A stretch of 64,000 nucleotides of DNA from Mesorhizobium sp. PAMC28654 (GCF_020616515.1 NZ_CP085135.1:3782001-3846000), one strand, 5' to 3'; positions 54,770 through 64,000 are shown, counted from the stretch's first letter. The notes: generated by a model not told the origin, from the sequence alone. Made by a program: numbers and translations.

Positions 54770-55425
54770 AGGCTGGACGCCCCAAGGCCACCCCGCTAGA
54801 GCTTGTCGAATTGGAAACACGGCAGCCAAGGGCGTGGATGATGCAGGGCAATGTGGGCAGCAAGATCCGCGATGCGCGCAAGGAGCAGAACATCACGCTG
54901 CGCGATCTCAGCGAACGCTCCGGCCTTTCGGTATCGCAACTGTCGAAACTCGAGAACGGCAAGGCCCGGCTGACGGTCGACGTCGCGCTGATGATCGCCG
55001 GCGTTCTGCATGTGCCTGTGGCGTCCTTCCTGTTCAGCCCCAAGCCCGGCATGCAGGCGCGCCGCTCGATCACGCGTGCCGGCAGCGGTATCCTGCATCA
55101 GGGCAACGCCATGGAATTCGAGGTCCTGTGCAGCGATTTTCGCGACAAGACCAACATTTTCTGGCGCGTGACGCTGCGCGCAAGGAGCCTTGAGGAGAAT
55201 GGCGGCTGGCGCAGCCATTCGGGCGAGGAGTTCATCCACGTGCTGAGCGGCCGCCTGGAACTGCACACGATCCACTACGATCCGACCGTGCTGCAGCCGG
55301 GCGACAGCATCCTGTTCGACGGGGAAATGCAACATGCCTACATCGCGCTGGGTGACGAGCCGGTGGTGATGCTGATGTCGAACACCGTGCCTCGCGACGG
55401 GCTTCCCGCCAGCGCCGGGGCCTGA
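54742..55425 (+). CDS. XRE-family regulator with C-terminal cupin domain (PuuR-like)
   Basis: A 227-residue protein: N-terminal extension, HTH of the Cro/CI type (about 38-92; IRDARKEQNITLRDLSERSG then LSVSQLSKLENGKARLT), and a cupin domain (about 130-215) with HSGEEFIHVLSGRLELH. Such proteins, like PuuR, repress polyamine or amine-use genes. It overlaps the end of the amidohydrolase gene by 28 nt and precedes the ABC transporter operon, so it probably senses the imported compound. Confidence 0.9.
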   Translation: MAETSRSRLKAGRPKATPLELVELETRQPRAWMMQGNVGSKIRDARKEQNITLRDLSERSGLSVSQLSKLENGKARLTVDVALMIAGVLHVPVASFLFSPKPGMQARRSITRAGSGILHQGNAMEFEVLCSDFRDKTNIFWRVTLRARSLEENGGWRSHSGEEFIHVLSGRLELHTIHYDPTVLQPGDSILFDGEMQHAYIALGDEPVVMLMSNTVPRDGLPASAGA

Positions 55426-55482
55426 TCCCGGCCGGTCGGATCGGCTGGACGTTTGGTTGGAAAACGTTGCGCTCCAAGAATA

Positions 55483-55498
55483 TTTTCTAAAATGGAAA
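55483..55498. promoter_or_regulatory. TTTTCTAAAATGGAAA motif before the branched-chain-type ABC operon
   Basis: Matches the palindrome at 52475-52490 in 14 of 16 positions. It lies about 93 bp before the first ABC gene, in an AT-rich stretch. Confidence 0.55.
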
Positions 55499-55590
55499 AA
55501 AATACTTGTTATGGAAAAGTCGTGGGGCTAGCATCCCATTGACCGGTCGACAGGAGAAATAGCCATCGGCCGGGATGGGAGAGATGACCG

Positions 55591-56316
55591 ATGCTGTCGG
55601 TTGAGTCAGTCAGCAAGACCTTTGGCGGCGTGCAGGCTTTGCGCAGTGCTTCGCTGTCGTGCGAGGCCGGCGAGATCCTCGGCCTGATCGGCCCCAATGG
55701 CGCCGGAAAATCCACGCTGGTCAATGCCATCTCCGGCGTGCTCAAGCCCGACACCGGCAGCGTCCGGCTGGCAGGCAAGGAGATCACCGGTCATGGTCCC
55801 GAATACTGTGCGCGAGCCGGTGTCAGCCGCACATTCCAGACCATCCGGCTGTTCAAGGACCTGACCGTCCGGCAGAATGTCGAGGTCGCCCATATCACTT
55901 GCCAGGCGGTTCGCCCTGACGCCGCCAGGCGCATCGGCGTCGACCAGTTGCTTGCCCAGTATCAGCTGGACGTCTTTGCCGACGTGCCGGCTGGCACGCT
56001 GTCCTATGGCAGCCAGCGCCGGCTGGAAATTGCCCGCGCGCTGGCGCTCGGCCCATCGCTGCTGCTGCTCGACGAACCGGCGGCCGGGCTCAACGAGGGC
56101 GAGTCCGAGACGCTGGCCGTGGCGATCGAAGGCATTCGCCGCGATGTCGGCTGCGCCACCATCGTCATCGACCACGATCTGCGCTTCATCAACCGGCTTT
56201 GCGACCGGCTCTGCGTCATGGACCAGGGCCAGGTGATCGCCTCCGGGCAGACCGAGGCAGTATGGCGCGATCCACGCGTCATCGAGGTTTATGTCGGGCA
56301 GTCCGAGACATCGTGA
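55591..56316 (+). CDS. Branched-chain-type ABC transporter ATPase (LivG-like)
   Basis: A 241-residue ATPase: Walker A GPNGAGKSTLVNAISG, TFQTIRLFKDLTVRQNVEVA, the signature read as LSYGSQRRLEIARALAL (GSQRR replaces GGQ), Walker B LLLDEPAAGLNEGE, and IVIDHDLRFI. It starts the operon ATPase-binding protein-ATPase-permease-permease. The system imports amino acids, amides or amine compounds. Confidence 0.94.
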   Translation: MLSVESVSKTFGGVQALRSASLSCEAGEILGLIGPNGAGKSTLVNAISGVLKPDTGSVRLAGKEITGHGPEYCARAGVSRTFQTIRLFKDLTVRQNVEVAHITCQAVRPDAARRIGVDQLLAQYQLDVFADVPAGTLSYGSQRRLEIARALALGPSLLLLDEPAAGLNEGESETLAVAIEGIRRDVGCATIVIDHDLRFINRLCDRLCVMDQGQVIASGQTEAVWRDPRVIEVYVGQSETS

Positions 56317-56360
56317 CGGCGCCTTCGGAACGGGAACAACAAGGAAGAAGGAGGGGTTCA

Positions 56361-57515
56361 ATGGACAAGATGATTTTGGGGGCCGCGATTGTCGCGGCGG
56401 GGCTGTTGCAGGTCGCGCATGCCGAGGCCAACGACCTGAAGATCGGGCTCGCCGTGGCGATGACCGGCACCTACGCGCCTTACAGCGAAGCCGAGGGCGC
56501 GCGCTGCATGGCCGACAAATTGAACAAGGCGGCGAGTGCCGATGATCTCAAGGTTGAGCTGATGATCGAGGACAACCGATCCGATCCGCAGCTTTCGGTG
56601 TCGCTTGGCCAGAAATTCCTCGACGCCGGCGCGCAGATCATCACCGGCGTGCCGTTCCCGGATGCGTTGATCCCGATGGCCCAGATCGCCCAGCCCTATG
56701 GCGCCACGGTGTTCTCGGCGCCGAACACGCAGCTCGAAATGCAGCAGGCGGGCCTCGACAATTTCATTGCCGGCGCGGTTCCGGATCCGATCAATGCCGC
56801 CGCTGCTGCCAACGCGCTTTACGGCAAGGGCGCGCGCACTGTCGCGCTGATGGTCTCGCCCGATGCCGGCACCTATTCCGAAAAGCTGCCTGAATGGTTC
56901 GGCGAGGTGTTCGAGCATCTCGGCGGCAAGGTCGTCGCCAAGTTCAACTATTCCTATGGCACCACCGACTGGTCGCCGCAGATCGCCAGCATCAAGGCGT
57001 TGCCGCAGAAGCCGGACGCCATCCACATCTGTGCCGTGCTGCCGGATGTCGGCATCCTGATCCGCCAGCTGCGCGCCAATGGCTACGAAGGTTGGGTGGC
57101 CGGTTGCGATGCCTTCGACGACAAGTCTCTGGAGGGCACCGTGGGCAATCCCGCGTCACTGGAGAAGGTGATGTTCGCCACCCATGGCGCCACCGGTATC
57201 GACAGCCCGATCGACAAGTTCCTCGCCCAGTGCAAGGCCGACGGCTACAAGATCAACGGCATCTTCGACGCGCTCGGCGCCGACATGGTGCAGATCAGCT
57301 ACGAGGCGGCGAAGAAGTCCGGCACGGTCGAGCCAGCCGCCTTGCGTGAAGCAATCCGTGCACCCGGCGGCTATCCCGGCACCACGGCGCCGGTCATCTC
57401 CTTCGCCGAGAAAAAGGGCTATCCGGTCAAGGCCGTTCCGGTGATGGGCTTCTCGAATGGCAAGCGGGTGTTGATCACCGACACGCCGCCAACCTTCGTT
57501 CCGGCGTTGAACTGA
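56361..57515 (+). CDS. Branched-chain-type periplasmic binding protein (LivJ-like)
   Basis: The 384-residue protein has a signal peptide (MDKMILGAAIVAAGLLQVAHA) and the type I periplasmic binding fold with LKIGLAVAMTGTYAPYSEAEG, IEDNRSDPQLSVSLGQKFLDAG, and VSPDAGTYSEKLPEWFGEVF. GGAGG precedes the ATG at 56361; a longer frame from 56199 overlaps the ATPase gene. The solute is unknown. Its mature part has a GCDAFDDKSLEG segment. Confidence 0.93.
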   Translation: MDKMILGAAIVAAGLLQVAHAEANDLKIGLAVAMTGTYAPYSEAEGARCMADKLNKAASADDLKVELMIEDNRSDPQLSVSLGQKFLDAGAQIITGVPFPDALIPMAQIAQPYGATVFSAPNTQLEMQQAGLDNFIAGAVPDPINAAAAANALYGKGARTVALMVSPDAGTYSEKLPEWFGEVFEHLGGKVVAKFNYSYGTTDWSPQIASIKALPQKPDAIHICAVLPDVGILIRQLRANGYEGWVAGCDAFDDKSLEGTVGNPASLEKVMFATHGATGIDSPIDKFLAQCKADGYKINGIFDALGADMVQISYEAAKKSGTVEPAALREAIRAPGGYPGTTAPVISFAEKKGYPVKAVPVMGFSNGKRVLITDTPPTFVPALN

Positions 57516-57581
57516 CGGGCAGGCAAGCGATGATGGATCGAGCCTTAGAGCAGTTCACCGTTTCAAGGAAACGGCAAACCG

Positions 57582-57648
57582 CTCTAACTCTTTGTTTTGA
57601 CGCAATTCCGGACGGAAAACCGTTTCACACTTTTCCTGGAATTGCTCT
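57582..57648. repeat. Dispersed rhizobial repeat, copy B (inverted relative to copy A)
   Basis: Reverse complement of the element at 47166-47227, here with the full ATTCCGGACGG centre. A hairpin-rich flank begins at 57547 (AGAGC..GCTCT). It lies in the gap between binding protein and second ATPase, within an operon. Confidence 0.75.
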
Positions 57649-57663
57649 GGTGCAGGCCTCGTC

Positions 57664-58368
<705 letters not shown>

Positions 58369-58376
58369 GCGGCGAC

Positions 58377-59276
58377 ATGGACTATGCCTTGCAGCAGCTT
58401 CTCAACGCGCTGGCCTTCGGCGCGGAATATTCGCTGGTCGCGCTCGGCCTTGCCGTGGTGTTTTCCATCATGGGCCTGGTCAATTTCGCGCATGGCGAAA
58501 TCATCGGCGTGTCCGCCTACAGCGTGTTCCTGGCGGCGGCACTCGGGCTGACCTCGCCGGTCGTCGCCGTGCTGATCGCGGTTACGGCGGCGGCACTGGC
58601 TGCCGTCACCTTCGAGCGGGTGGCGTTCCGGCCGGTGCGCTATGCACCGACGACGACAGGACTGCTCACCGCCTTCGGCGTCTCGATCGTCGTGCAGAAC
58701 CTGTTCATGCTGCTGATCTCGCCCAAGCCGCAATCGGTGTCGATTCTCAATGGCTTGAACCAGATGTGGTTCTTCGGCCCCTTCGCGGTGTCGTCGCTGC
58801 AGGTGATGGAACTCATCGTTTCCGGCCTGACCATCCTGGCCCTGGTGCTTTTCCTCAACCGCTCGACGCTGGGCCTGGCGATCCGCGCGGCGTCGCGTGA
58901 TTTCGCCACGGTGCGGCTGATGGGCATCCGGGCAAACCGGGTGATCGCCACCGCCTTCGCCATTTCGGGTGCGCTCGCCGGCATTGCCGCCGTGTTCATC
59001 ATCGCACGACGCGGCAGCGTCTCGCCCGATCTCGGCTTCAGCCTTGTGCTGAAGGCCTTCGTCGCCTGCGTCATCGGCGGCTTCGGCTCGCTGGCCGGGG
59101 CGGCTACCGGCGGCATGCTGCTCGGCTTCATCGAGGTCGGCCTGCTGGTCGCCCTGCCGCAGGAATATGGGGGCTTCAAGGATGCGCTCACCTACGTGAT
59201 CATCGTCGCGCTGCTTGTCTACCGACCGGAAGGCCTGCTCGGCCAGCGGGTCGAACTCGGCGACAAGGAGATTTGA
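58377..59276 (+). CDS. Branched-chain-type ABC transporter permease (LivH-like)
   Basis: A 299-residue permease with about eight helices. LGLAVVFSIMGLVNFAHGEI is the family N-terminus, and IRANRVIATAFAISGALAGIAAV plus AFVACVIGGFGSLAGAATGG follow the EAA-like loop. It ends in a sequence repeated in the livM leader, so its stop TGA is part of that repeat. Confidence 0.94.
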   Translation: MDYALQQLLNALAFGAEYSLVALGLAVVFSIMGLVNFAHGEIIGVSAYSVFLAAALGLTSPVVAVLIAVTAAALAAVTFERVAFRPVRYAPTTTGLLTAFGVSIVVQNLFMLLISPKPQSVSILNGLNQMWFFGPFAVSSLQVMELIVSGLTILALVLFLNRSTLGLAIRAASRDFATVRLMGIRANRVIATAFAISGALAGIAAVFIIARRGSVSPDLGFSLVLKAFVACVIGGFGSLAGAATGGMLLGFIEVGLLVALPQEYGGFKDALTYVIIVALLVYRPEGLLGQRVELGDKEI

Positions 59277-59312
59277 AGTGGGGGAGATTTGAAGTGGGGG
59301 AGATTTGAAGTG
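59266..59312. repeat. Triplicated GGAGATTTGAAGTG unit at the livH-livM junction
   Basis: Three tandem copies with a 16-bp period. Each holds a ribosome site (GGAG or GGGGAG) and a GTG start. The first two GTGs open a four-codon frame ending at TGA; the third opens livM. The TGA of livH is in the first copy. Confidence 0.85.
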
Positions 59313-60392
59313 CCGCAAGCCCTGGAAAATTCAGCGCCCCCGGTTGTTGCTGCTGCGCCCAACAGCGTGCTGACGCGCTCGCTGATCGGCGGACTGGTGA
59401 CGTCTCTTCCTGTTTTGATGGTCGGGCTGGCGATCCTGAATTTCGCGCCGACCTACTACACCTATCTGGCGCTTGGCGCCTTCGTGAACCTGATCGTCGT
59501 CGTCGGCCTGCAGGTGTTCATGGGCAACAGCAACATCGCCAATCTCGGCCACAGCGCCTTTGTCGGCCTGGGCGCCTATGGCGTCGCCATCCTGTCGACG
59601 CCGCTGGCGATGAAGAAGCTGTCGATCCCCAACGCCCCGTTCGGCTTCGCCACGCTGCAGCTCGATCCGGTGTCGTCGGCGCTCATCGCGCTGATCGTGG
59701 TCGGCATCATCGCAGCCGTCAGCGGCAAGGTGATCAGCCGCCTGTCGGGCGTCGCCGCGACCATCGTCAGCCTGGCGCTGCTGATCATCGTCCATTCGGT
59801 GTTTCTCAACTGGACTAATCTGTTCAAGGGCAACCAGGCCTTCTTCGGCATTCCAAAAGTGGTCGGCCTGCCCTGGATGATGGTGTTTTCGGTGGTGGTG
59901 ATCGTGCTGGCGCGGCTGTTCAAGGACAGCCGCTGGGGCCTGCAGCTGAGAGCCAGCGCCCAGAGCCCGCAAGCGGCCGCCGCGCTTGGCATCGACGCAC
60001 GGCGCCTGCGGCTGATGTCGTGGGTGCTGTCGGCGCTGATCTGTGGTCTCGCCGGCGTGCTCTACGCCTATTTCGCCGGCACGATCAGCCCGAAACTGTT
60101 CTACTTCCAGATGATCTTCAACACGCTGGCGATGCTGATCCTGGGCGGCATGGCGACGGTGACGGGTGCCGTGACCGGCGTGATCGTGCTTTCGGTGGGG
60201 CTCGAATTCATCCGCAGCATCGAATCCGGCGTGACCATCGCCGGTATTCAGCTGCCGCAAATGCTCGGCCTGTCGGGCGTGGCGCTGGGTGTCGTCATCG
60301 TGCTGTGCATGGCTTTCCGGCCAAGCGGCATCAGCGGCCGCTACGAGCTTGACGAACTCTTGTCGCGATTTTTCCGGCGCAACGCGAAGTAG
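59310..60392 (+). CDS. Branched-chain-type ABC transporter permease (LivM-like)
   Basis: A 360-residue permease. After a hydrophilic N-terminus, helices begin at VLMVGLAILNFAP; GNSNIANLGHSAFVGLGAYG and the loop KDSRWGLQLRASAQSPQAAAALGID (about residues 210-234, by position) are typical. The start is the third GTG of the repeated unit; upstream in-frame TTG at 59289 would read through the repeats. It completes the LivHMGF set. Confidence 0.92.
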   Translation: MPQALENSAPPVVAAAPNSVLTRSLIGGLVTSLPVLMVGLAILNFAPTYYTYLALGAFVNLIVVVGLQVFMGNSNIANLGHSAFVGLGAYGVAILSTPLAMKKLSIPNAPFGFATLQLDPVSSALIALIVVGIIAAVSGKVISRLSGVAATIVSLALLIIVHSVFLNWTNLFKGNQAFFGIPKVVGLPWMMVFSVVVIVLARLFKDSRWGLQLRASAQSPQAAAALGIDARRLRLMSWVLSALICGLAGVLYAYFAGTISPKLFYFQMIFNTLAMLILGGMATVTGAVTGVIVLSVGLEFIRSIESGVTIAGIQLPQMLGLSGVALGVVIVLCMAFRPSGISGRYELDELLSRFFRRNAK

Positions 60393-60422
60393 CGGCGCCC
60401 GTGGTTTGGTGGAGGACTGAAA

Positions 60423-61814
60423 GTGGAATTTGAGGACATAACGGCGGAGTACGCGCCGAAGCTCGAGGCGCTGCAGCGCGATCTGGCATCGCGCGGCGAA
60501 TTCGTCGAGGTGCATACGGTCGACACGTCGGGAGCGTTCCGCTCCAAGATCGCGCCGCTAAAACTTTCGCCTTATGGCGAATCCATCAACGCCATCCTCT
60601 ATTGCGTCACCCATGGCGACGGCCAGCCGATGGGTGATGTCGCCTTCGCCTCGCCCAGCGCCAACGAGGAAAACGGCTTTCCCAACATCAAGGGGATCAT
60701 TGATCCGGCGACCGTGGTGCAGCACGGCTGGAAGCCGAAATTCGCCTCGGCCATCACGTCCTCCTACATGCTCGATGGTGCTACCTGCCCGTTCGATCCA
60801 CGCGGCGTGCTGGCCCGCATCGAGAAGCGAGTCAAGGCGCTCGGCTACGAGCCGATGTTCGCGCTCGAATACGAATTCGGCATCTTCCACGCCGACCACG
60901 ATCTGATGCGCGCCGGGCGCTACCGCGAGCTGAAGCCGTGGGGCCATTCGCTGACCAACTATGATCTGGTGCGCAGCGGCGAGTACCAGGATTTCGCCGC
61001 CGAGTTCATCACCCGCATGAAGAGCATCGGCATCGGCGTCGCCTCGCTGGTCACCGAATATGGCTACGGCATGTATGAATACGCGCTGACGCCGAAGTCG
61101 GCGCTGGAGGCGGCTGACGATGCCATGCGCGCCAAGCTGCATCTGCGCGAATTGTGCGCCGAGCGCGGCCTGGTCGCCACCTTCATGACCCGCTTCCAGC
61201 CGCCGGGCAAGGAAAGCGCCTGTGGCGCGCATCACCATGTCAGCCTGTGGCGCGACGGCAAGCCAGCCTTCGCCGCCGGTCCGAACCGGCTGACGCCGGT
61301 CGCCGAAAAGTTTCTCGCCGGCGTGCTGAACCGGATGCAGGAAACGCATCTCCTGTTCCGGCCGACGGTCAATTCCTATCGCCGTTTCGACCGTGGCGCC
61401 TGGTCGCCGGAGGACGTCGCCTGGGGTTTCGAGAACCGCACAGCTCCTATTCGCGCCATCACCACGCCCAATGACGGCGCCTGCCGGTTGGAGCATCGCG
61501 CGCCGGGCGCCGACATCAATCCCTATCTGTCGATCGCGGCGATCCTGGCGGCGGGCTGCGAAGGCATCGAAAAAGACCTGCCACTGGAAGCGCCGGTGAC
61601 ATCGAACCTTGCCAATCTCGACAAACCGAAACTGCCGCGCACGCTCAACGCCTCGATCGAGGCATTCGCCACCTCCGACTTCTGCGCCGACGCGTTTGGC
61701 GAGGCTTTTCGCGACAATTATGCAGAGAGCCGGCGAGCCGAGCAGGCGGCGTTTGATGCCTGGCAGGCATCGCATATCACCGACTTCGAATGGCAGCGCT
61801 ATTTCGTCAGCTAA
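60423..61814 (+). CDS. Glutamine-synthetase-family ligase (gamma-glutamylpolyamine synthetase-like)
   Basis: A 463-residue type III/GSI-like ligase. Motifs: FALEYEFGIFHADHD for metal ligands, TRFQPPGKESACGAHHHVSLW, and FENRTAPIRAI, RLEHRAPGADINPYLSIAAILAAG. GGAGGACTGAAA precedes the GTG. Members such as PuuA and GlnA3 join glutamate to amines. In this cluster it could glutamylate an imported amine as the first step, fitting PuuR-like and amidohydrolase neighbours. Ammonia is the alternative substrate. Confidence 0.88.
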   Translation: MEFEDITAEYAPKLEALQRDLASRGEFVEVHTVDTSGAFRSKIAPLKLSPYGESINAILYCVTHGDGQPMGDVAFASPSANEENGFPNIKGIIDPATVVQHGWKPKFASAITSSYMLDGATCPFDPRGVLARIEKRVKALGYEPMFALEYEFGIFHADHDLMRAGRYRELKPWGHSLTNYDLVRSGEYQDFAAEFITRMKSIGIGVASLVTEYGYGMYEYALTPKSALEAADDAMRAKLHLRELCAERGLVATFMTRFQPPGKESACGAHHHVSLWRDGKPAFAAGPNRLTPVAEKFLAGVLNRMQETHLLFRPTVNSYRRFDRGAWSPEDVAWGFENRTAPIRAITTPNDGACRLEHRAPGADINPYLSIAAILAAGCEGIEKDLPLEAPVTSNLANLDKPKLPRTLNASIEAFATSDFCADAFGEAFRDNYAESRRAEQAAFDAWQASHITDFEWQRYFVS

Positions 61815-61841
61815 AGCAGGACATTAGCAACAGCAACACGG

Positions 61842-61867
61842 CCAGGATCCCGCTACAGGGATCCTGG
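61842..61867. terminator. Strong hairpin between convergent GS-family and uppP genes
   Basis: CCAGGATCCC / GGGATCCTGG, a perfect 10-bp stem with a 6-nt loop. T-runs are weak, but the position fits a bidirectional terminator. Confidence 0.65.
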
Positions 61868-61881
61868 ATCGCTTTCCCAAG

Positions 61882-62688
61882 CTAGCCCCAGATCAGCAGG
61901 GCAACCAGCCCGACGGTGCCGACGACCAGCCGCCACCAGCCGAACAGCGAATAACCGCGCCGCGAGACGTACTCGAGCAGGAAGCGCACGACGATGAGCG
62001 CCGAGATGAAGGCGGCGATGAAGCCGACGCCGATGATCGGCAGGTCTGCGGAGGTCAGCACGTTGCGGTTCTTGAACAGGTCGAAGGCGAAGGCGCCGAC
62101 CATGGTCGGCATGGCGAGGAAGAAGGAGAACTCCGCCGCCGCCCGCTTGTCGACGCCCAGAAGCAACGCGCCGACAATGGTCGAACCCGAGCGCGACGTG
62201 CCGGGGATCAGCGACAGGCACTGGAACAGGCCTATCTGGAGATAAAGCCTCGTCGGGAAACGCTCGACATCCCGGTAGACCGGCTTGAGATTCATGCGAT
62301 CCACCACAAGCAGGACCACGCCGCCGATGATCAGCATGATGCAGATCAGCTTCGGCGATTCGAACAGCACCGTCTTGATGAAATCATGCGCCAGCGCCCC
62401 CAGAAACGCCGCCGGCAGGAAGGCGATGAGGATACCAAGGACGAAATGCCGCGTCAGCCGGTCATGCGGCAGGTCGAGCAGCATCTTCCAGAGACGGCCG
62501 AAATAGACGCTGAGAATGGCCAGTATGGCGCCGAGCTGGATCAGGATCTCGAAAGCCTTTCCGGTCGACTGGAAGCCGAGAAAGTGGCCCGCGAGCAGGA
62601 TGTGACCCGTCGACGAGACCGGAATGAACTCGGTCAGACCCTCCAGAAGACCGAGCAACAAGGCTTCGACGATGGTCTGGCTTTCCAT
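61882..62688 (-). CDS. uppP: Undecaprenyl-diphosphatase UppP (BacA)
   Basis: The 268-residue membrane enzyme recycles undecaprenyl pyrophosphate for peptidoglycan synthesis. The two active-site motifs are [19 protein letters not shown] (about residues 15-33) and [19 protein letters not shown] (about 160-178), with about eight helices. It points toward the GS-family gene and shares no operon. Confidence 0.96.
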   Translation of the reverse strand: MESQTIVEALLLGLLEGLTEFIPVSSTGHILLAGHFLGFQSTGKAFEILIQLGAILAILSVYFGRLWKMLLDLPHDRLTRHFVLGILIAFLPAAFLGALAHDFIKTVLFESPKLICIMLIIGGVVLLVVDRMNLKPVYRDVERFPTRLYLQIGLFQCLSLIPGTSRSGSTIVGALLLGVDKRAAAEFSFFLAMPTMVGAFAFDLFKNRNVLTSADLPIIGVGFIAAFISALIVVRFLLEYVSRRGYSLFGWWRLVVGTVGLVALLIWG

Positions 62689-62850
62689 GGCAACCTCGGC
62701 AATCGATGGGCGGCTAATAGAACGGCTTGCTTGTCATGGCGCGGAAGTGCCCCTATAGGTCGCTGCACCCTGACAGCCCGCTAACACGAGCGGCAAAGAC
62801 TTACCGGCGCATCCGGCGATTCGCCAGTGCGCTTTGACCATCACGGACCC

Positions 62851-63543
62851 ATGCTGACGCTTTTCCACCATCCCATGTTCGCCACTTGTCGCTTCGTCCG
62901 CCTTGCGTTCGGCGAGTACGGCGAGGAATTGGCCCTGATCGAGGAAAAGCCGTGGACGCGGCGCAAGGAGTTCCTGGCGCTGAACCCGGCCGGTACGCTG
63001 CCGATCCTGCTCGCCGAAGGCGACGTGCCGATCGTCGGCGCCATGGTGATCGCCGAATATCTCGACGAGACGCGCGGTGTCTTGAAGCGCGACAAGCGGC
63101 TGTTTGCCGAGGATCCTATGCAGCGCGCCGAAATCCGCCGGCTGACCGACTGGTATCTCACCAAGGCTGAAGGCGAGGTGACCCGGCATCTGGTGCGCGA
63201 ACGCGTGCTGAAGCCGGTCATGCCGGAAACGGCGGGCGGCGGCTCGCCCGATTCAGGCGCGATCCGTGCGGCGCGCGCCAATATCCGCCAGCACATGAAA
63301 TACACCAACTGGCTGGCCGGCACCCGCCACTGGCTGGCCGGCAGCAGGGTCACCTATGCCGACCTCGCGGCGGCGGCGACGCTGTCGGTGCTGGATTACC
63401 TGGGCGAGATCGACTGGCGCGAACATGCCGCGGCGCGCGAATGGTACACGCGGGTGAAGTCTCGGCCCTCCTTCCGGCCGCTCCTGACCGACCGCGTGCG
63501 CGGCCTGTCGCCGGTGTCGCATTATGCGGACCTCGACTTCTGA
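62851..63543 (+). CDS. Glutathione S-transferase family protein
   Basis: A 230-residue protein starting MLTLFHHPMFATCRFVRLA, with Cys in the position of the beta/omega-class catalytic residue, then LNPAGTLPILLAEGDVPIVGAMVIAEYLDETRG (by position about 46-78). The C-terminal helices contain WLAGSRVTYADLAAAATLSV. A longer frame starts at GTG 62827. Its end overlaps the start of queG by 20 nt, so they may be co-transcribed; this gene order is frequent in rhizobia as remembered. Confidence 0.9.
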   Translation: MLTLFHHPMFATCRFVRLAFGEYGEELALIEEKPWTRRKEFLALNPAGTLPILLAEGDVPIVGAMVIAEYLDETRGVLKRDKRLFAEDPMQRAEIRRLTDWYLTKAEGEVTRHLVRERVLKPVMPETAGGGSPDSGAIRAARANIRQHMKYTNWLAGTRHWLAGSRVTYADLAAAATLSVLDYLGEIDWREHAAAREWYTRVKSRPSFRPLLTDRVRGLSPVSHYADLDF

Positions 63544-64000
63544 CGCGTCAAAACTGCGCGCGCTGATCGACGCGGAGGCGCAGCGCGCCGGCTTCGATGC
63601 CATCGCCGTCACCACCCCGGATGCGATCCCGCTGGCGCCGGCCAGGCTCGCCGAATTCGTCGCCGACGGCTTTCACGGCTCGATGCAGTGGATCGCCGAG
63701 ACGCTGGAGCGGCGCAGCGAACCGACGGCACTGTGGCCGCGGGTGCGCTCCATCATCGTGCTGGCGATGAATTACGGCCCCGACCACGATCCGCGATCAA
63801 TCCTGGCCAAACGCGACCGTGGCGCGATCTCCGTCTATGCGCGCAACCGCGACTATCACGACGTCATGAAGGGCCGGCTGAAGGAGATCGCCGGCAAGAT
63901 CGTGGCGCGAGCCGGTGGCGACGTGCAGGTTTTCGTCGACACCGCGCCGGTGATGGAAAAACCGCTGGCGGAAGCGGCCGGACTTGGCTGGCAGGGCAAG
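63524..64000 (+). CDS. queG: Epoxyqueuosine reductase QueG, partial (N-terminus)
   Basis: The first 159 codons are present; the gene runs off the right edge. QueG is a cobalamin and iron-sulfur enzyme making the last step of queuosine in tRNA. Visible are FVADGFHGSMQWIAETLERRSEP, VRSIIVLAMNYGP, GAISVYARNRDYHDVMKGRL and VDTAPVMEKPLAEAAGLGWQGK, the highly conserved middle of the family. The ATG at 63524 lies inside the end of the GST gene. Confidence 0.93.
   Translation, partial: MRTSTSDASKLRALIDAEAQRAGFDAIAVTTPDAIPLAPARLAEFVADGFHGSMQWIAETLERRSEPTALWPRVRSIIVLAMNYGPDHDPRSILAKRDRGAISVYARNRDYHDVMKGRLKEIAGKIVARAGGDVQVFVDTAPVMEKPLAEAAGLGWQGK

Overview
The window comes from a high-GC alphaproteobacterial chromosome, most likely a Mesorhizobium or close Rhizobiales relative. 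The evidence is a urease cluster of the rhizobial type, a NodF/NodE-like acyl carrier protein and ketosynthase pair, RIME-type palindromic repeats, many CUT1 and branched-chain-type ABC transporters, and SorC/DeoR sugar regulators. The genus is inferred from sequence character and family knowledge, not from a database search.

Layout. 1-7458 is a minus-strand urease cluster (ureD, ureA, DUF1272, ureJ, ureB, ureC, ureE, ureF) interleaved with a membrane protein, a GST and, in antisense, a small secreted protein; it runs off the left edge in a DUF3995-like gene. 7680-9143 is the NodF/NodE-like pair. 9315-15205 holds housekeeping and conserved genes (GST, H1-like protein, FrcK-type kinase, mutarotase-like protein, a D,D-carboxypeptidase lipoprotein, DUF1003 protein, YigZ). 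15470-25643 is an approximately 10.1 kb integrative element in the 3' end of a tRNA-Arg(CCG) gene, bounded by a perfect 49-bp direct repeat. It carries two different tyrosine integrases, two small DNA-binding proteins, a hypothetical gene and a type III restriction-modification system whose mod gene is frameshifted and has an AT-rich, probably exchanged, recognition domain.

25768-49230 is a carbohydrate/polyol region. It has a SorC regulator, a complete glucitol-type PTS (EIIC, EIIBC, EIIA, GutM and a fused HPr-EI that is frameshifted), a HAD phosphatase, an operon joining a DXP-reductoisomerase-like (DRL) oxidoreductase to an acetoin-dehydrogenase-like complex (E1 alpha, E1 beta, E2, E3), a UgpABCE-like CUT1 transporter, a metallophosphoesterase, SurE and a second SorC regulator. 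A 27-bp palindrome, TATTGA-N15-TCAA(G/T)A, stands before the DRL operon and between the ABC operon and the phosphoesterase gene, with a weaker version before the HAD gene, suggesting one regulon. The most interesting reading is a catabolic route in which a phosphorylated branched polyol is oxidised by the DRL enzyme to a 1-deoxyketose phosphate (an acyloin) that the acetoin-dehydrogenase-like complex splits to acetyl-CoA and a triose phosphate. This is a hypothesis.

49428-61814 looks like an amine/amino-acid utilisation cluster: class III aminotransferase, TetR regulator, SDR, aldehyde dehydrogenase, N-formylglutamate-amidohydrolase-like protein, XRE-cupin regulator, a five-gene branched-chain-type ABC transporter, and a glutamine-synthetase-family (gamma-glutamylpolyamine synthetase-like) enzyme. 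A near-identical AT-rich palindrome precedes the aldehyde dehydrogenase gene and the transporter operon and may be the XRE-cupin operator. The right end has uppP, a GST and the start of queG.
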